DNA of 64,000 bases from Microvirga splendida (GTDB taxonomy: Bacteria > Pseudomonadota > Alphaproteobacteria > Rhizobiales > Beijerinckiaceae), in the NCBI RefSeq assembly GCF_016427565.1, contig NZ_JAELXT010000002.1, positions 1 to 64,000 on the forward strand, given 5' to 3'. Below the pieces are notes generated by a model, which was given only the letters and a program-made list of their open reading frames with translations, was not told the origin of the DNA and did not search any database. How positions within the stretch are numbered: the stretch's first letter is position 1; every line of letters starts with the position of its first letter. Below are positions 25,114-33,699 of the stretch, piece after piece. Position numbers and translations under genes: made by a program.

Positions 25114-26367
25114 CTAAATCCGCTGGGCGACGCCTGGCATGGACCGCGCAGGCACCGCCTTGACGTTGAACGAGAACCTATCGCGCGCCAAGACGAGCAG
25201 GATAGGGAACCACATGAAGAGGTAGTGCGTGTTGAAGAACGCGAAGGGATTCGGCAGGTCGGCCCCCATATAGCCGAACGTGAAGATGAGCGAAGCCAAG
25301 CCGAAGAAGCGCAGGGTATCGTCCGTCCCGCGGCTCAGGCACCGGGCATAGCCTGCAGCCATGAGGGCGGATGCTGCAAGCCCGACGAGGCCGAAATACA
25401 GGGCAATGCCGAAAAGCCCGTTATGGGCATGGCTCAGCCACTCATAGGGAAACCGGAAGTCCGGTCCGCTGCCCAGGATGGGATGACGCTCGATCTGGTC
25501 GCGAACCAGTTCCCATACCGCATTGCGGTTTGAGGGACGGCACCAATCAGTCTCGCTGCCGCAGATCATGGCCTTGATGCTCGGCTCGAAGACGACGAGG
25601 CCCGTCACGAGAAGCCAGCACGCCAGGCAGACCGCGAGCACGATGAGCATGCCGCGCCGGTCGATCAGGACGGCGAGCGGCAAGGCCAGGCCAAGGGCAA
25701 CGAGCGGCCCGCGGCTTTGGGTCAGCAGGAGGGCGGCCACCAATGGCACCGCCAGCATCAGGAGGATGGCCGTGCTCCTCCGGCTCCTGCCCTCCTCGTC
25801 CATCCACAGGGCGACCGTGGCGATCAGGGCACTGGCGAGCGCTCCCGCACCGGGAATGGGATTGCCGCCCCGTCCGAGGGGGATCATGCGGTCCAGGATA
25901 TCGGGTTCTCTCAGAACATGAACGACGATCGACAGGAAGGCGCTGGCCGCGCCGACGCCCGCAATGATCCAGAGGATTCGTCTGGTGCTCAGGACCTGGG
26001 ACGTCTGCGCGACGAACAGGAAGAACGCGGCCAGCAATCCGATCTTGAGAAAGTCGGAGCCCGGCCGCGGCATGTCCCCGAACAGGGCGCCAGCTGCCTG
26101 CCACGCCAGCAGGAAGCCGAGCGAGAGCCAGAGCCACAGGTTTTTCCGGAACGTCTCCGCGGCCACCCCGCTGGCGAATGCCAGCCCCGCGCCGAGGAAG
26201 ATGGGGGAAACGGAGAGACCCGGAGCCTTGCCGCCCCTGGCGAAGAAGATGGCAACGACGAACAGGACGAAAGCCGCCACGCTCCACACATGAACGCGGC
26301 CATGCTCCGCAACCTGCTTGCGGATCAGGGAGGCCGGCGAGGTCAGGCGTGAAAGGTCGAAGGTCAT
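25114..26367 (-). CDS. O-antigen ligase/polymerase family membrane protein
   Basis: A 417-residue polytopic membrane protein with about ten to twelve hydrophobic segments. The Wzy/WaaL-type core is visible as LLTQSRGPLVALGLALPLAV in the middle and the large periplasmic loop with HPILGSGPDFRFPYEWLSHA followed by HNGLFG, matching the conserved loop with a catalytic His. Such proteins polymerise or transfer O-antigen or exopolysaccharide on undecaprenyl carriers. I start at MTFDLSRLTSPAS; an upstream Met gives 48 implausible residues. It is the first gene of a two-gene operon with the GT61 gene. Confidence 0.82.
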   Translation of the reverse strand: MTFDLSRLTSPASLIRKQVAEHGRVHVWSVAAFVLFVVAIFFARGGKAPGLSVSPIFLGAGLAFASGVAAETFRKNLWLWLSLGFLLAWQAAGALFGDMPRPGSDFLKIGLLAAFFLFVAQTSQVLSTRRILWIIAGVGAASAFLSIVVHVLREPDILDRMIPLGRGGNPIPGAGALASALIATVALWMDEEGRSRRSTAILLMLAVPLVAALLLTQSRGPLVALGLALPLAVLIDRRGMLIVLAVCLACWLLVTGLVVFEPSIKAMICGSETDWCRPSNRNAVWELVRDQIERHPILGSGPDFRFPYEWLSHAHNGLFGIALYFGLVGLAASALMAAGYARCLSRGTDDTLRFFGLASLIFTFGYMGADLPNPFAFFNTHYLFMWFPILLVLARDRFSFNVKAVPARSMPGVAQRI

Positions 26368-26735
26368 AGAAGCCGGCGGACTCTGCCCGTGTAGGAGGCA
26401 GGAACAATATTTCGGGAACGCTCGCCGTCTACCATTTCGATTCCGCGTTTTCAACCAAGTGTGATCCGGTGGCGGCCGGAAAGGAAAGACGCAGAGGCTT
26501 TCGAACCTCAACGGGCGCCTGGCCCCTTGGAAAGCATGCGCTCCCTTATCGGAGTCTGGCAGGATTGAGGAATTTGCCGGCTCCGTTCACGCACGGTGCG
26601 ACAGGTTGCCTCGACCTGGGCGGGTGGGTGACCCGTCTGCCCGCAGGGATGGGACAAGGTTTCCGATTTGACCCTCCCCCGTTAAGCCCCTATCTCCTTT
26701 GTCTGACCTCCGGTCGAAGCTTGGCGAGTAAAACG
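26368..26735. other. divergent intergenic region before dxs
   Basis: A gap of about 370 bases between the starts I prefer for the O-antigen ligase-like gene and dxs. I see no palindromic repeat and no convincing gene. The dxs reading frame stays open upstream to 26469, so a longer Dxs cannot be excluded, but the upstream part does not look like Dxs. I could not identify a consensus promoter with confidence. Confidence 0.4.
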
Positions 26736-28643
26736 TTGTCCACACCCCTCCTCGACACCCTCAAGACCCCCGACGATCTGCGCCAGCTGCCCGAGAGCCA
26801 GCTCCGCCAGGTGGCGGATGAGCTGCGGACGGAGACGATCAGCGCGGTTTCCGTCACGGGCGGACACCTCGGAGCGGGACTGGGCGTGGTCGAGCTCACG
26901 GTGGCGCTGCACTACGTCTTCGACACCCCCCGCGACCGGCTGATCTGGGACGTGGGCCACCAGGCCTATCCCCATAAGATCCTGACCGGACGGCGCGACC
27001 GGATCCGGACGCTCCGCCAGGCGGACGGCCTGTCGGGCTTCACCAAGCGCCAGGAGAGCGAATACGACCCCTTCGGCGCGGCCCATTCCTCCACGTCGAT
27101 CTCGGCGGGCCTCGGCATGGCCGTGGCGCGGGATCTCGAGGGCGGCAAGAACAACGTGATCGCCGTGATCGGCGACGGCGCCATGTCGGCCGGCATGGCC
27201 TATGAGGCCATGAACAATGCCGGCGCCATGCATTCGCGCCTCATCGTCATCCTCAACGACAACGACATGTCGATTGCGCCGCCCACCGGCGCCATGTCGT
27301 CCTATCTCGCTCGCCTCGTCTCCGGCGGCGCCTATCGGGGCCTGCGCGAGACCGCCAAGCAGCTGGCCAGGAAGCTCCCGAAGTTCATCTACGAGAAGGC
27401 ACAGCGCGCCGAGGAATTCGCCCGCGGCTTCTGGACCGGCGGCACCATGTTCGAGGAGCTGGGCTTCTATTATGTGGGCCCCATCGACGGCCACAACCTC
27501 GACCACCTGCTGCCGATCCTGAAGAACGTGCGCGATTCCGAGACCGGCCCGATCCTCGTCCACGTGGTGACGAAGAAGGGCAAGGGCTATGCGCCCGCCG
27601 AGGAAGCGGCCGACAAGTACCACGGCGTCGTCACCTTCGACGTGGTGACGGGCGCCCAGACCAAGGCGAAGGCCAATGCGCCCGCCTACACCAGGGTCTT
27701 CGGCGAGAGCCTGATCGCGGAGGCGCGGCGCGACGACAAGATCGTGGCCGTCACGGCCGCCATGCCCACCGGCACGGGCGTCGATCTCTTCGGCAAGGAA
27801 TTCCCGACCCGCACCTTCGATGTCGGCATCGCCGAGCAGCATGCGGTGACGTTCGCGGCCGGCATGGCCACGGAAGGCTACAAGCCGTTCTGCGCCATCT
27901 ATTCCACCTTCCTGCAGCGCGCCTACGACCAGGTCGTGCACGACGTGGCGATCCAGAACCTGCCCGTGCGCTTCGCCCTCGACCGAGCCGGCCTCGTCGG
28001 CGCGGACGGGCCGACCCATGCGGGATCCTTCGACATCGCCTATCTCGGCTGCCTGCCGAACATGGTGGTGATGGCGGCGGCCGACGAGGCGGAACTCGTC
28101 CACATGGTGGCGACCGCCGCAGCCTACGATGCAGGCCCCATCGCCTTCCGCTATCCGCGCGGCGAAGGCGTGGGCGTCGACATGCCCGAACAGGGCGTGC
28201 CGCTCGCCATCGGCAAAGGCCGTGTGGTGAAGGAAGGCAGCCGCATCGCCCTCCTGTCCCTCGGCACGCGCCTTGGCGAGGCCCTGAAGGCGGCCGAAGA
28301 GCTGGAGGCGCGCGGCCTCTCCACCACGGTGGCCGATGCCCGCTTTGCCAAGCCCCTCGACGAGGAGCTGATCCTGCGCCTTGCCCGCGACCACGAGGTG
28401 CTGATCACCATCGAGGAAGGCTCCGTCGGCGGCTTCGGCTCCTATGTGCTCCAGCTCCTCGCGGACAAGGGAGCGCTGGACCGTGGCACCCTGAAAGTGC
28501 GCTCCACGGTCCTGCCCGACACCTACCAGGACCAGGACAAGCCGGAGCGCATGTATGCCAAGGCCGGACTCGACGCGGCCGGCATCGTGACGCGGGTGTT
28601 CGAGGCGCTCGGGAAGGAAGAGACCCGCAAGGTGCGGGCGTAA
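26736..28643 (+). CDS. dxs: 1-deoxy-D-xylulose-5-phosphate synthase
   Basis: Dxs condenses pyruvate and glyceraldehyde 3-phosphate with thiamine diphosphate, the entry step of the MEP isoprenoid pathway. Visible landmarks are [37 protein letters not shown], the ThDP motif beginning [32 protein letters not shown] with the conserved Glu, and [19 protein letters not shown]. From my TTG start the length is 635 residues, normal for the family. The start is uncertain (26649 ATG or 26721 TTG also possible). tlyA follows after 15 bases. Confidence 0.93.
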   Translation: MSTPLLDTLKTPDDLRQLPESQLRQVADELRTETISAVSVTGGHLGAGLGVVELTVALHYVFDTPRDRLIWDVGHQAYPHKILTGRRDRIRTLRQADGLSGFTKRQESEYDPFGAAHSSTSISAGLGMAVARDLEGGKNNVIAVIGDGAMSAGMAYEAMNNAGAMHSRLIVILNDNDMSIAPPTGAMSSYLARLVSGGAYRGLRETAKQLARKLPKFIYEKAQRAEEFARGFWTGGTMFEELGFYYVGPIDGHNLDHLLPILKNVRDSETGPILVHVVTKKGKGYAPAEEAADKYHGVVTFDVVTGAQTKAKANAPAYTRVFGESLIAEARRDDKIVAVTAAMPTGTGVDLFGKEFPTRTFDVGIAEQHAVTFAAGMATEGYKPFCAIYSTFLQRAYDQVVHDVAIQNLPVRFALDRAGLVGADGPTHAGSFDIAYLGCLPNMVVMAAADEAELVHMVATAAAYDAGPIAFRYPRGEGVGVDMPEQGVPLAIGKGRVVKEGSRIALLSLGTRLGEALKAAEELEARGLSTTVADARFAKPLDEELILRLARDHEVLITIEEGSVGGFGSYVLQLLADKGALDRGTLKVRSTVLPDTYQDQDKPERMYAKAGLDAAGIVTRVFEALGKEETRKVRA

Positions 28644-28658
28644 TCGCCTGAGTCTCCC

Positions 28659-29387
28659 ATGACCCGCAAGCGCGCCGATGTGGTTCTGGTCGAGCGCGGC
28701 TTCTTCGCAAGCCGCGCCCGGGCCCAGGAGGCGATTTCCGCCGGTCTCGTCACCGTGAACGGCGCAGTGATCAAGAAGGCATCGGATGCGGTCCCAGCGG
28801 AGGCCGTGATCACGGCCGAGCAGCCGCATCCTTACGTCTCCCGCGGCGGGGTGAAGCTCGCGGCCGCGCTCGATGCTTTCCGCATCGACCCCAAGGACAA
28901 GATCTGCCTCGATGTCGGGGCCTCCACGGGAGGCTTCACGGACGTGCTGCTCACGCGCGGCGCCGCGCATGTGTATGCGGTGGATGTCGGCCACGGCCAG
29001 CTCCATCCCACCATCGCCGGCCATGCGCGCGTGACCAATCTGGAAGGGACGGATGCCCGCGCGCTGAACGACGAGCTCGTTCCGCAGAAGGCGGATCTTC
29101 TCGTCTCCGACGTGAGCTTCATCTCGCTCAAGCTCGTTCTGCCGGCGGCTGTCGCCCTGCTGAAGCCGCGCGCCGAACTGGCCGTGCTCGTGAAGCCGCA
29201 ATTCGAGGCCGGGCGCGATCACGTGAAGAAGGGCATCGTGCGCGATGAGGCCGTGCATCGCGCGGTCTGCGAGGATATGACGGCCTTCGTCGCGTCGCTC
29301 GGTTTCGAGGTTATCGGGCTCGTCCCCTCGCCCATCGAGGGCGGGGACGGAAACCGTGAGTTTTTGTTGGGAGCCCGCCTTGGCTGA
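28659..29387 (+). CDS. tlyA: TlyA family RNA 2'-O-methyltransferase
   Basis: A 242-residue TlyA-type protein. Residues 3-62 are an S4 RNA-binding domain (RADVVLVERGFFASRARAQE), followed by an FtsJ-like Rossmann methyltransferase domain with the SAM motif CLDVGASTGGFTDVLLTRGA around residue 85. TlyA methylates ribose in 16S and/or 23S rRNA in bacteria such as mycobacteria; here only the family is certain. It lies 15 bases after dxs and overlaps the next gene by 8 bases, as in related genomes. Confidence 0.9.
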   Translation: MTRKRADVVLVERGFFASRARAQEAISAGLVTVNGAVIKKASDAVPAEAVITAEQPHPYVSRGGVKLAAALDAFRIDPKDKICLDVGASTGGFTDVLLTRGAAHVYAVDVGHGQLHPTIAGHARVTNLEGTDARALNDELVPQKADLLVSDVSFISLKLVLPAAVALLKPRAELAVLVKPQFEAGRDHVKKGIVRDEAVHRAVCEDMTAFVASLGFEVIGLVPSPIEGGDGNREFLLGARLG

Positions 29388-30630
29388 ACAGGTCATCATC
29401 AAGCGCCTCGGCGCGAAAGCCGACGGCGTTGCGGACACGGAATCCGGCCCGGTCTTCGTGCCGAAGGTGCTGCCGGGCGAGAACGTGACGGTGGAGCGCG
29501 ACGGATCGCACGCGCGGCTTGTGAGCGTCGATGTTCCTTCGCCCGAGCGCGAGACGCCGTTCTGCCCTTACTTCGATGCGTGCGGCGGCTGCGCCACGCA
29601 GCATATGCAGCACGGCTTCTATCAGACCTGGAAGCAGGAGATCCTCGCATACACCCTGCGGCAGGCGCGGATCGAGGCGCCCATCGCGCCGCTGGTGGAT
29701 GCCCATGGCGAGGGCCGCCGGCGCGTGACGCTGCACGTGCGCTTTCCCGACCGCGCCATGCATGTGGGCTACATGGCCCCGCGCAGCCACCAAATCGTCG
29801 AGATCGCCTTCTGTCCCATCGCGGAGCCCGGCCTGAAGGAGCAGGCGCCAGGCATCGCCCGCGCGATCGGCGAGCATCTCAAGGGCCCGCGCAAGCCGCT
29901 CGACATCCAGATCACGCAGACGCAGACCGGGTTCGACGTGGATGTGCGCGGTCACGGACCGATGAAGGATGCGGAACGCCTGAGCCTCATCGACCTTGCG
30001 AGCAGGCTCGATCTCTCGCGCCTGTCGATCCACGGCGACGTGGTCGTCGAGCGCCGCCCGCCCGCGATCCTCATGGGCCGCGCCTCCGTGGTGCCGCCAG
30101 CCGGCTCGTTCCTGCAGGCGACGCGCCTCGGCGAGGAGGTTCTCGCCGGACTCGTGACGGAGGCCTGCGCGAAGGCCAAGCGCGTGGCCGATCTGTTTGC
30201 CGGATCGGGACCCTTCTCCATGCGCCTTGCGGAGAAGGCGGAGGTGCATGCGGTCGAGTTCGACAAGGGTTCGATGGCGGCGCTCGACAAGGCGTTCCGC
30301 GCCACGCCGGGTCTTCGCCGGATCTCGACGGAAGCGCGCGATCTCTTCCGCCGGCCGCTGCTCACGCCGGAACTGAACGCCTTCGACGCAGTGGTGCTCG
30401 ATCCGCCTCGCGCCGGTGCGGAGGCACAGGTGAAGCAGATCGCCGTGTCGAAGGTCCCGCTCGTGGTCAGCGTCTCCTGCGACCCGGCCACCTTCGCCCG
30501 CGATGCGGCCATCCTGATCGCCAGCGGCTACCGGCTGGAGCGCGTGGTTCCCGTCGATCAGTTCAAGCACTCGCCGCATCTCGAAGTCGTCGGCATCCTG
30601 CGCCGGGATGTTGCGAAGAAGCGGCGGTAA
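29380..30630 (+). CDS. class I SAM-dependent RNA methyltransferase (TrmA/RumA family)
   Basis: A 416-residue RNA uracil-5 methyltransferase. It has the iron-sulfur cysteine cluster in CPYFDACGGCATQHMQHG (residues about 58-75), the SAM domain motif VADLFAGSGPFSMRLAEKA and the catalytic loop VSVSCDPATFARD with the nucleophilic Cys. Members methylate U1939 or U747 of 23S rRNA or U54 of tRNA; the iron-sulfur site favours an rRNA (RumA-like) role. The TTG start at 29380 has GGGAG upstream and overlaps tlyA by 8 bases; a GTG at 29356 is the alternative. Confidence 0.9.
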   Translation: MAEQVIIKRLGAKADGVADTESGPVFVPKVLPGENVTVERDGSHARLVSVDVPSPERETPFCPYFDACGGCATQHMQHGFYQTWKQEILAYTLRQARIEAPIAPLVDAHGEGRRRVTLHVRFPDRAMHVGYMAPRSHQIVEIAFCPIAEPGLKEQAPGIARAIGEHLKGPRKPLDIQITQTQTGFDVDVRGHGPMKDAERLSLIDLASRLDLSRLSIHGDVVVERRPPAILMGRASVVPPAGSFLQATRLGEEVLAGLVTEACAKAKRVADLFAGSGPFSMRLAEKAEVHAVEFDKGSMAALDKAFRATPGLRRISTEARDLFRRPLLTPELNAFDAVVLDPPRAGAEAQVKQIAVSKVPLVVSVSCDPATFARDAAILIASGYRLERVVPVDQFKHSPHLEVVGILRRDVAKKRR

Positions 30631-30636
30631 TTGGGA

Positions 30637-30737
30637 GTATCATTCCCGGCCGGAGCGCAGCGGAGGGGAAGGGAATCCATAGCACTGAGCGTGTGGGTGG
30701 ATCCCCTTCCCTCGCCTGCGGCTCCCCGGGGATGACA
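30637..30737. repeat. dispersed palindromic repeat, family C
   Basis: Left arm TATCATTCCCGGCCGGAGCG and right arm CTCCCCGGGGATGACATC, with GGGAAGGGAATCC and GGATCCCCTTCCC inside. It lies between two convergent genes and could serve as a bidirectional transcription barrier. Confidence 0.7.
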
Positions 30738-30750
30738 TCAACGGGACAGA

Positions 30751-31500
30751 CTAAAACAAGCTCCCCTGCTCGTCCTCGTCGCTGGAGAGCGGCTTCTTGG
30801 CCTTGGGCTTCGTCGCCTTGACCGGCGCGGGCTCCGGCTTTGACAGAGGCTCCAGCAGTCCCGGATCGTCGTTCTCCACCTTGTTGACGCGGCTCGAGAC
30901 CGGCACCATGTCGAGCCACTCGTCCGGGCATGGCCGCACGAGGCGCATCACGTCGGCGCGCTCGTCGCGCACGTCGAGCCAGGCTCCGATGTCATCGGGC
31001 GACAGGATCACCGGCATGCGGTCGTGCACGGCGGACAGGGTGCCGTTGGCGTCCGTGGTGACGATGGCGGCGGTGTCGATCTCAGCCCCGTCCGGGCTGC
31101 TGTAGGTTTCCCACAATCCGGCAAGAGGCATCGGCCTGCGGTCGCGCGGGCGGATCAGGAACGGTGTTTTCTCACGCCCCTCCCGCCGCCACTCGTAGAA
31201 ACCGTCCGCGAGAAAGATGCAGCGGCGGCGCTTCAGGGCATTCCTGAAGGTCGGCTTCGTCTCCAGCGTTTCGCCCCGGGCATTGATGACCAGCGGAAAG
31301 TCCTTCGGGTCCTTGACCCAGGACGGCAGGAAGCCCCAGCGCACCAGCATGAAACGCCGCTCGCCCCGATCCTCCAGCACGATGGGCACCGGCTGGGTGG
31401 GCGCCACGTTGTAGCGCGCAGGAAAGTTCGGTTGCTCCGAATAGCCGTAGAACTCCCGGTAGGTGTCGGGAGGCAGGGTGATCGCATAGCGCCCGCACAT
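30751..31500 (-). CDS. SOS response-associated peptidase (SRAP/YedK)
   Basis: A 249-residue SRAP-domain protein. The mature N-terminus MCGRYAIT provides the catalytic Cys2 that forms a thiazolidine crosslink with abasic sites in single-stranded DNA. Other conserved parts are NVAPTQPVPIV, RWGFLPSW, NARGETLETKPTFRNALKRR, CIFLADGFYEWRREG with the active Glu, and the ITTDANGTLSAVHDRMPVIL-like TTDANGTLSAVHDRMPVIL. The C-terminal 30 residues are a Lys/Pro-rich tail. It protects DNA replication from abasic-site breaks. No LexA box was found upstream. Confidence 0.93.
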   Translation of the reverse strand: MCGRYAITLPPDTYREFYGYSEQPNFPARYNVAPTQPVPIVLEDRGERRFMLVRWGFLPSWVKDPKDFPLVINARGETLETKPTFRNALKRRRCIFLADGFYEWRREGREKTPFLIRPRDRRPMPLAGLWETYSSPDGAEIDTAAIVTTDANGTLSAVHDRMPVILSPDDIGAWLDVRDERADVMRLVRPCPDEWLDMVPVSSRVNKVENDDPGLLEPLSKPEPAPVKATKPKAKKPLSSDEDEQGSLF

Positions 31501-31531
31501 GGCGGTTTCTCCAAAGGTTTATCCTTCTCGA

Positions 31532-31641
31532 CCTCATCCTGAGGAGCAGACGCAGTCTGCGTCTCGAAGGATCGTCCAGAGGGCACTGGAAACGCCCTGA
31601 TCCTTCGAGACGGTCACTGACGCGACCTCCTCAGGATGAGG
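31532..31641. repeat. dispersed palindromic repeat, family A (copy 3)
   Basis: Ends CCTCATCCTGAGGAGC and CTCCTCAGGATGAGG. It carries AGACGCAGTCTGCGTCT, a nested hairpin shared with copy 5, and TCTCGAAGGATC and GATCCTTCGAGA arms. It lies between SRAP and CorA genes on the same strand. Confidence 0.88.
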
Positions 31642-31667
31642 GCTCATGTAGAGTTTTTCTCAAAACC

Positions 31668-32663
31668 TCACAGCCAGCGCTTCCAGCGGAAGAAGAGGTA
31701 GGGCAGCGCGGCGGCAAGAACGATGAGTCCTATCGCCCATAGATAGCCGTAGTCCCACTGGAGTTCCGGCATGATCTCGAAGTTCATGCCGTAGACGGAC
31801 GAGACCAGGGTCGGCGGCAGGAAGATCACGGACATGACCGAGAAGATCTTGATGATGTCGTTCTGCTCGATGGTGACGAGGCCGAGCGTGGCGTCGAGCA
31901 GGAACTGGATCTTGTTGGAGAGAAACGTCGCGTGCTCCTCGATGGACTGCACGTCGCGCAGGGCCGTGCGCCACTCCGCCTGGTAGCCCGCGGTCTTCTG
32001 CGGCCGGGGCATGCTGGCCGAGAGGAACAGCAGCATGCGCTCCACCGACACCATGCTCTCGCGCACATTGGAGATGATGTCGCCCTTGCGGCCGATGGAT
32101 TTCAGGGCAGCGCGGTAGGACGCCGCGCGCTTGGCCCCCTGTCGCTCGTTCTCGAAAATCGCCTGCGACAGGCGGTCGATGCGCGAACCCACGGTGCCGA
32201 GAATTTCGGCCGCGCGGTCGATGATGGTCTCCACGAGCCCGTCGAGCACGGCCTCCGGCTGATGCCGGCACCCTCCGGGCTTCCCGGCACGGGCCATGAA
32301 CATGCTGAACGAGCGCGGCTCGCCGTAGCGCACGGTCACGAGCGCCTTCTCAGTGAGGATGAACGACACGTCGATGAGCTTCGGCGTGTCGGTCTCGGAG
32401 CTGCACAGGACGCGCACGGTCATGTAGCGCGCGTTGTTCTCGTGGTAGAGGATCTCGGACGGCTCGATATCGGCCATCTCCTCCCGGGTCGGGATCTCGA
32501 TGTTGAGATGGGCCTCGACGAGCTTGTCCTCCTCGCGAGTCGGTTCGATCAGGTCGATCCACAGGGCATCGCCGGGAATGGGCGTTCCCGGCGGCAGGAC
32601 GTAGCGGTCGAGGGACTGACCTGCCAGTCCCGTCGCCTGTGTTGGCCTGTGGATCAAAATCAT
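31668..32663 (-). CDS. corA: CorA family magnesium transporter
   Basis: A 331-residue CorA/2-TM-GxN channel that lets Mg2+ (or Co2+, Ni2+, Zn2+ in relatives) into the cell. The large N-terminal cytoplasmic domain is followed by the first C-terminal helix IFSVMSVIFLPPTLVSSVYG and the selectivity motif GMN (YGMNFEIMPEL), then the second helix GLIVLAAALPYLFFRW and a basic end. I start at MILIHRPTQATG; the longer frame reads back through repeat sequence. Ion preference cannot be told from the motif alone. Confidence 0.93.
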   Translation of the reverse strand: MILIHRPTQATGLAGQSLDRYVLPPGTPIPGDALWIDLIEPTREEDKLVEAHLNIEIPTREEMADIEPSEILYHENNARYMTVRVLCSSETDTPKLIDVSFILTEKALVTVRYGEPRSFSMFMARAGKPGGCRHQPEAVLDGLVETIIDRAAEILGTVGSRIDRLSQAIFENERQGAKRAASYRAALKSIGRKGDIISNVRESMVSVERMLLFLSASMPRPQKTAGYQAEWRTALRDVQSIEEHATFLSNKIQFLLDATLGLVTIEQNDIIKIFSVMSVIFLPPTLVSSVYGMNFEIMPELQWDYGYLWAIGLIVLAAALPYLFFRWKRWL

Positions 32664-32711
32664 GCGCGTTCTCGCCCCTCGGCAATATGTATTTTCGGAC
32701 CGGGAGGCCCT

Positions 32712-32812
32712 TGTCATCCCCGGCCGGAGCGTAGCGAAGGGGAAGGGGATCCACAATCATGCTCAGCGCTATGGATCCCCTTCCCTCGCCTAAAGGCTCG
32801 CCGGGGATGACA
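32712..32812. repeat. dispersed palindromic repeat, family C
   Basis: Left end TGTCATCCCCGGCCGGAGCG, right end CTCGCCGGGGATGACA, inner GGGGAAGGGGATCC and GGATCCCCTTCCC. It lies 48 bases upstream of the CorA start and 34 bases past the SDR stop. Confidence 0.75.
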
Positions 32813-32846
32813 CGGCGAGCGAGTGGATCAAGAGCCGAAGTGTTTG

Positions 32847-33695
32847 TCAGAGCGATGACAGAGGCGGCGTGTCGTCGGGCACAAAGAAGTCGGGTATCAG
32901 CGATTTGGATGGATCCACGCGGTACTTCTCGAAATCCGTCACGCCCTCACCGTGCAGAAAGACATCGTCGATGAGGAAGTGGCCCGAGAAACTTCTCGAG
33001 GGCTTCTGGAAGACCGCATAAGCCGCGTCAGCCAGGATCTCGGGCGTGCGGCTTGCCTGCACGATCTCATCCCCGCCGAGCATGTTCCTGACCGCACTCG
33101 TGGCGATGGTCGTCCTCGGCCAGAGGGCGTTCACCGCAATGCCCTTGGGCCGCAGCTCGCCAGCCAGTCCCAGCACGCAGATGCTCATCCCGTATTTCGC
33201 GAGCGAATACGCCACATGCGGCGCAAACCACTTCTCCTGCATGTCGAGCGGCGGCGAGAGCATGAGGATGTGCGGGTTCTCGGCTTTTTCGAGATGCGGA
33301 ATGGCATACTTCGACACCATGAAGGTGCCGCGCGTGTTGATCTGGTGCATCAGATCGAAGCGCTTCATATCGGTGATCGAGGTGGGCGTCAGGCTGATGG
33401 CGCTCGCATTGTTGACCACGATGTCGAGGCCGCCGAAGGTCTCGACCGTGTTTGCGATCGCACCCTTCACCGCCTCCTCGTCGCGCACGTCGACCACCAG
33501 CGGCAGCGCCTTGCCGCCCGCCGCCTCGATCTCCTCGGCGGCCGTGTAGATCGTGCCGGGGAGCTTGGGATGCGGCTCGGCGGTCTTCGCCGCGATGACC
33601 ACGTTTGCGCCGTCCTTCGCCGCGCGCAACCCGATGGCAAGGCCGATGCCCCGCGAGGCGCCGGTGATGAAGAGGGTTTTACCTTTAAGGCTCAT
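32847..33695 (-). CDS. SDR family NAD(P)-dependent oxidoreductase
   Basis: A 282-residue short-chain dehydrogenase. The N-terminus MSLKGKTLFITGASRGIG gives the cofactor motif; NNASA and the YSLAKYG catalytic pair follow. It resembles the SDR domain of HSDL2-like proteins but lacks the SCP2 lipid-binding domain. The C-terminus (FSGHFLIDDVFLHGEGV) is typical of that group. It follows the acyl-CoA dehydrogenase gene on the same strand with only 4 bases between, so a role in fatty-acid or related acyl-CoA degradation is likely. Confidence 0.87.
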   Translation of the reverse strand: MSLKGKTLFITGASRGIGLAIGLRAAKDGANVVIAAKTAEPHPKLPGTIYTAAEEIEAAGGKALPLVVDVRDEEAVKGAIANTVETFGGLDIVVNNASAISLTPTSITDMKRFDLMHQINTRGTFMVSKYAIPHLEKAENPHILMLSPPLDMQEKWFAPHVAYSLAKYGMSICVLGLAGELRPKGIAVNALWPRTTIATSAVRNMLGGDEIVQASRTPEILADAAYAVFQKPSRSFSGHFLIDDVFLHGEGVTDFEKYRVDPSKSLIPDFFVPDDTPPLSSL

Positions 33696-33699
33696 GGGA

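Noticed and set aside
26682-29438. A 918-codon open frame on the minus strand opposite dxs and tlyA
   Set aside because: Antisense to two clear core genes, with a His/Arg/Gly-rich composition and no recognisable motifs.
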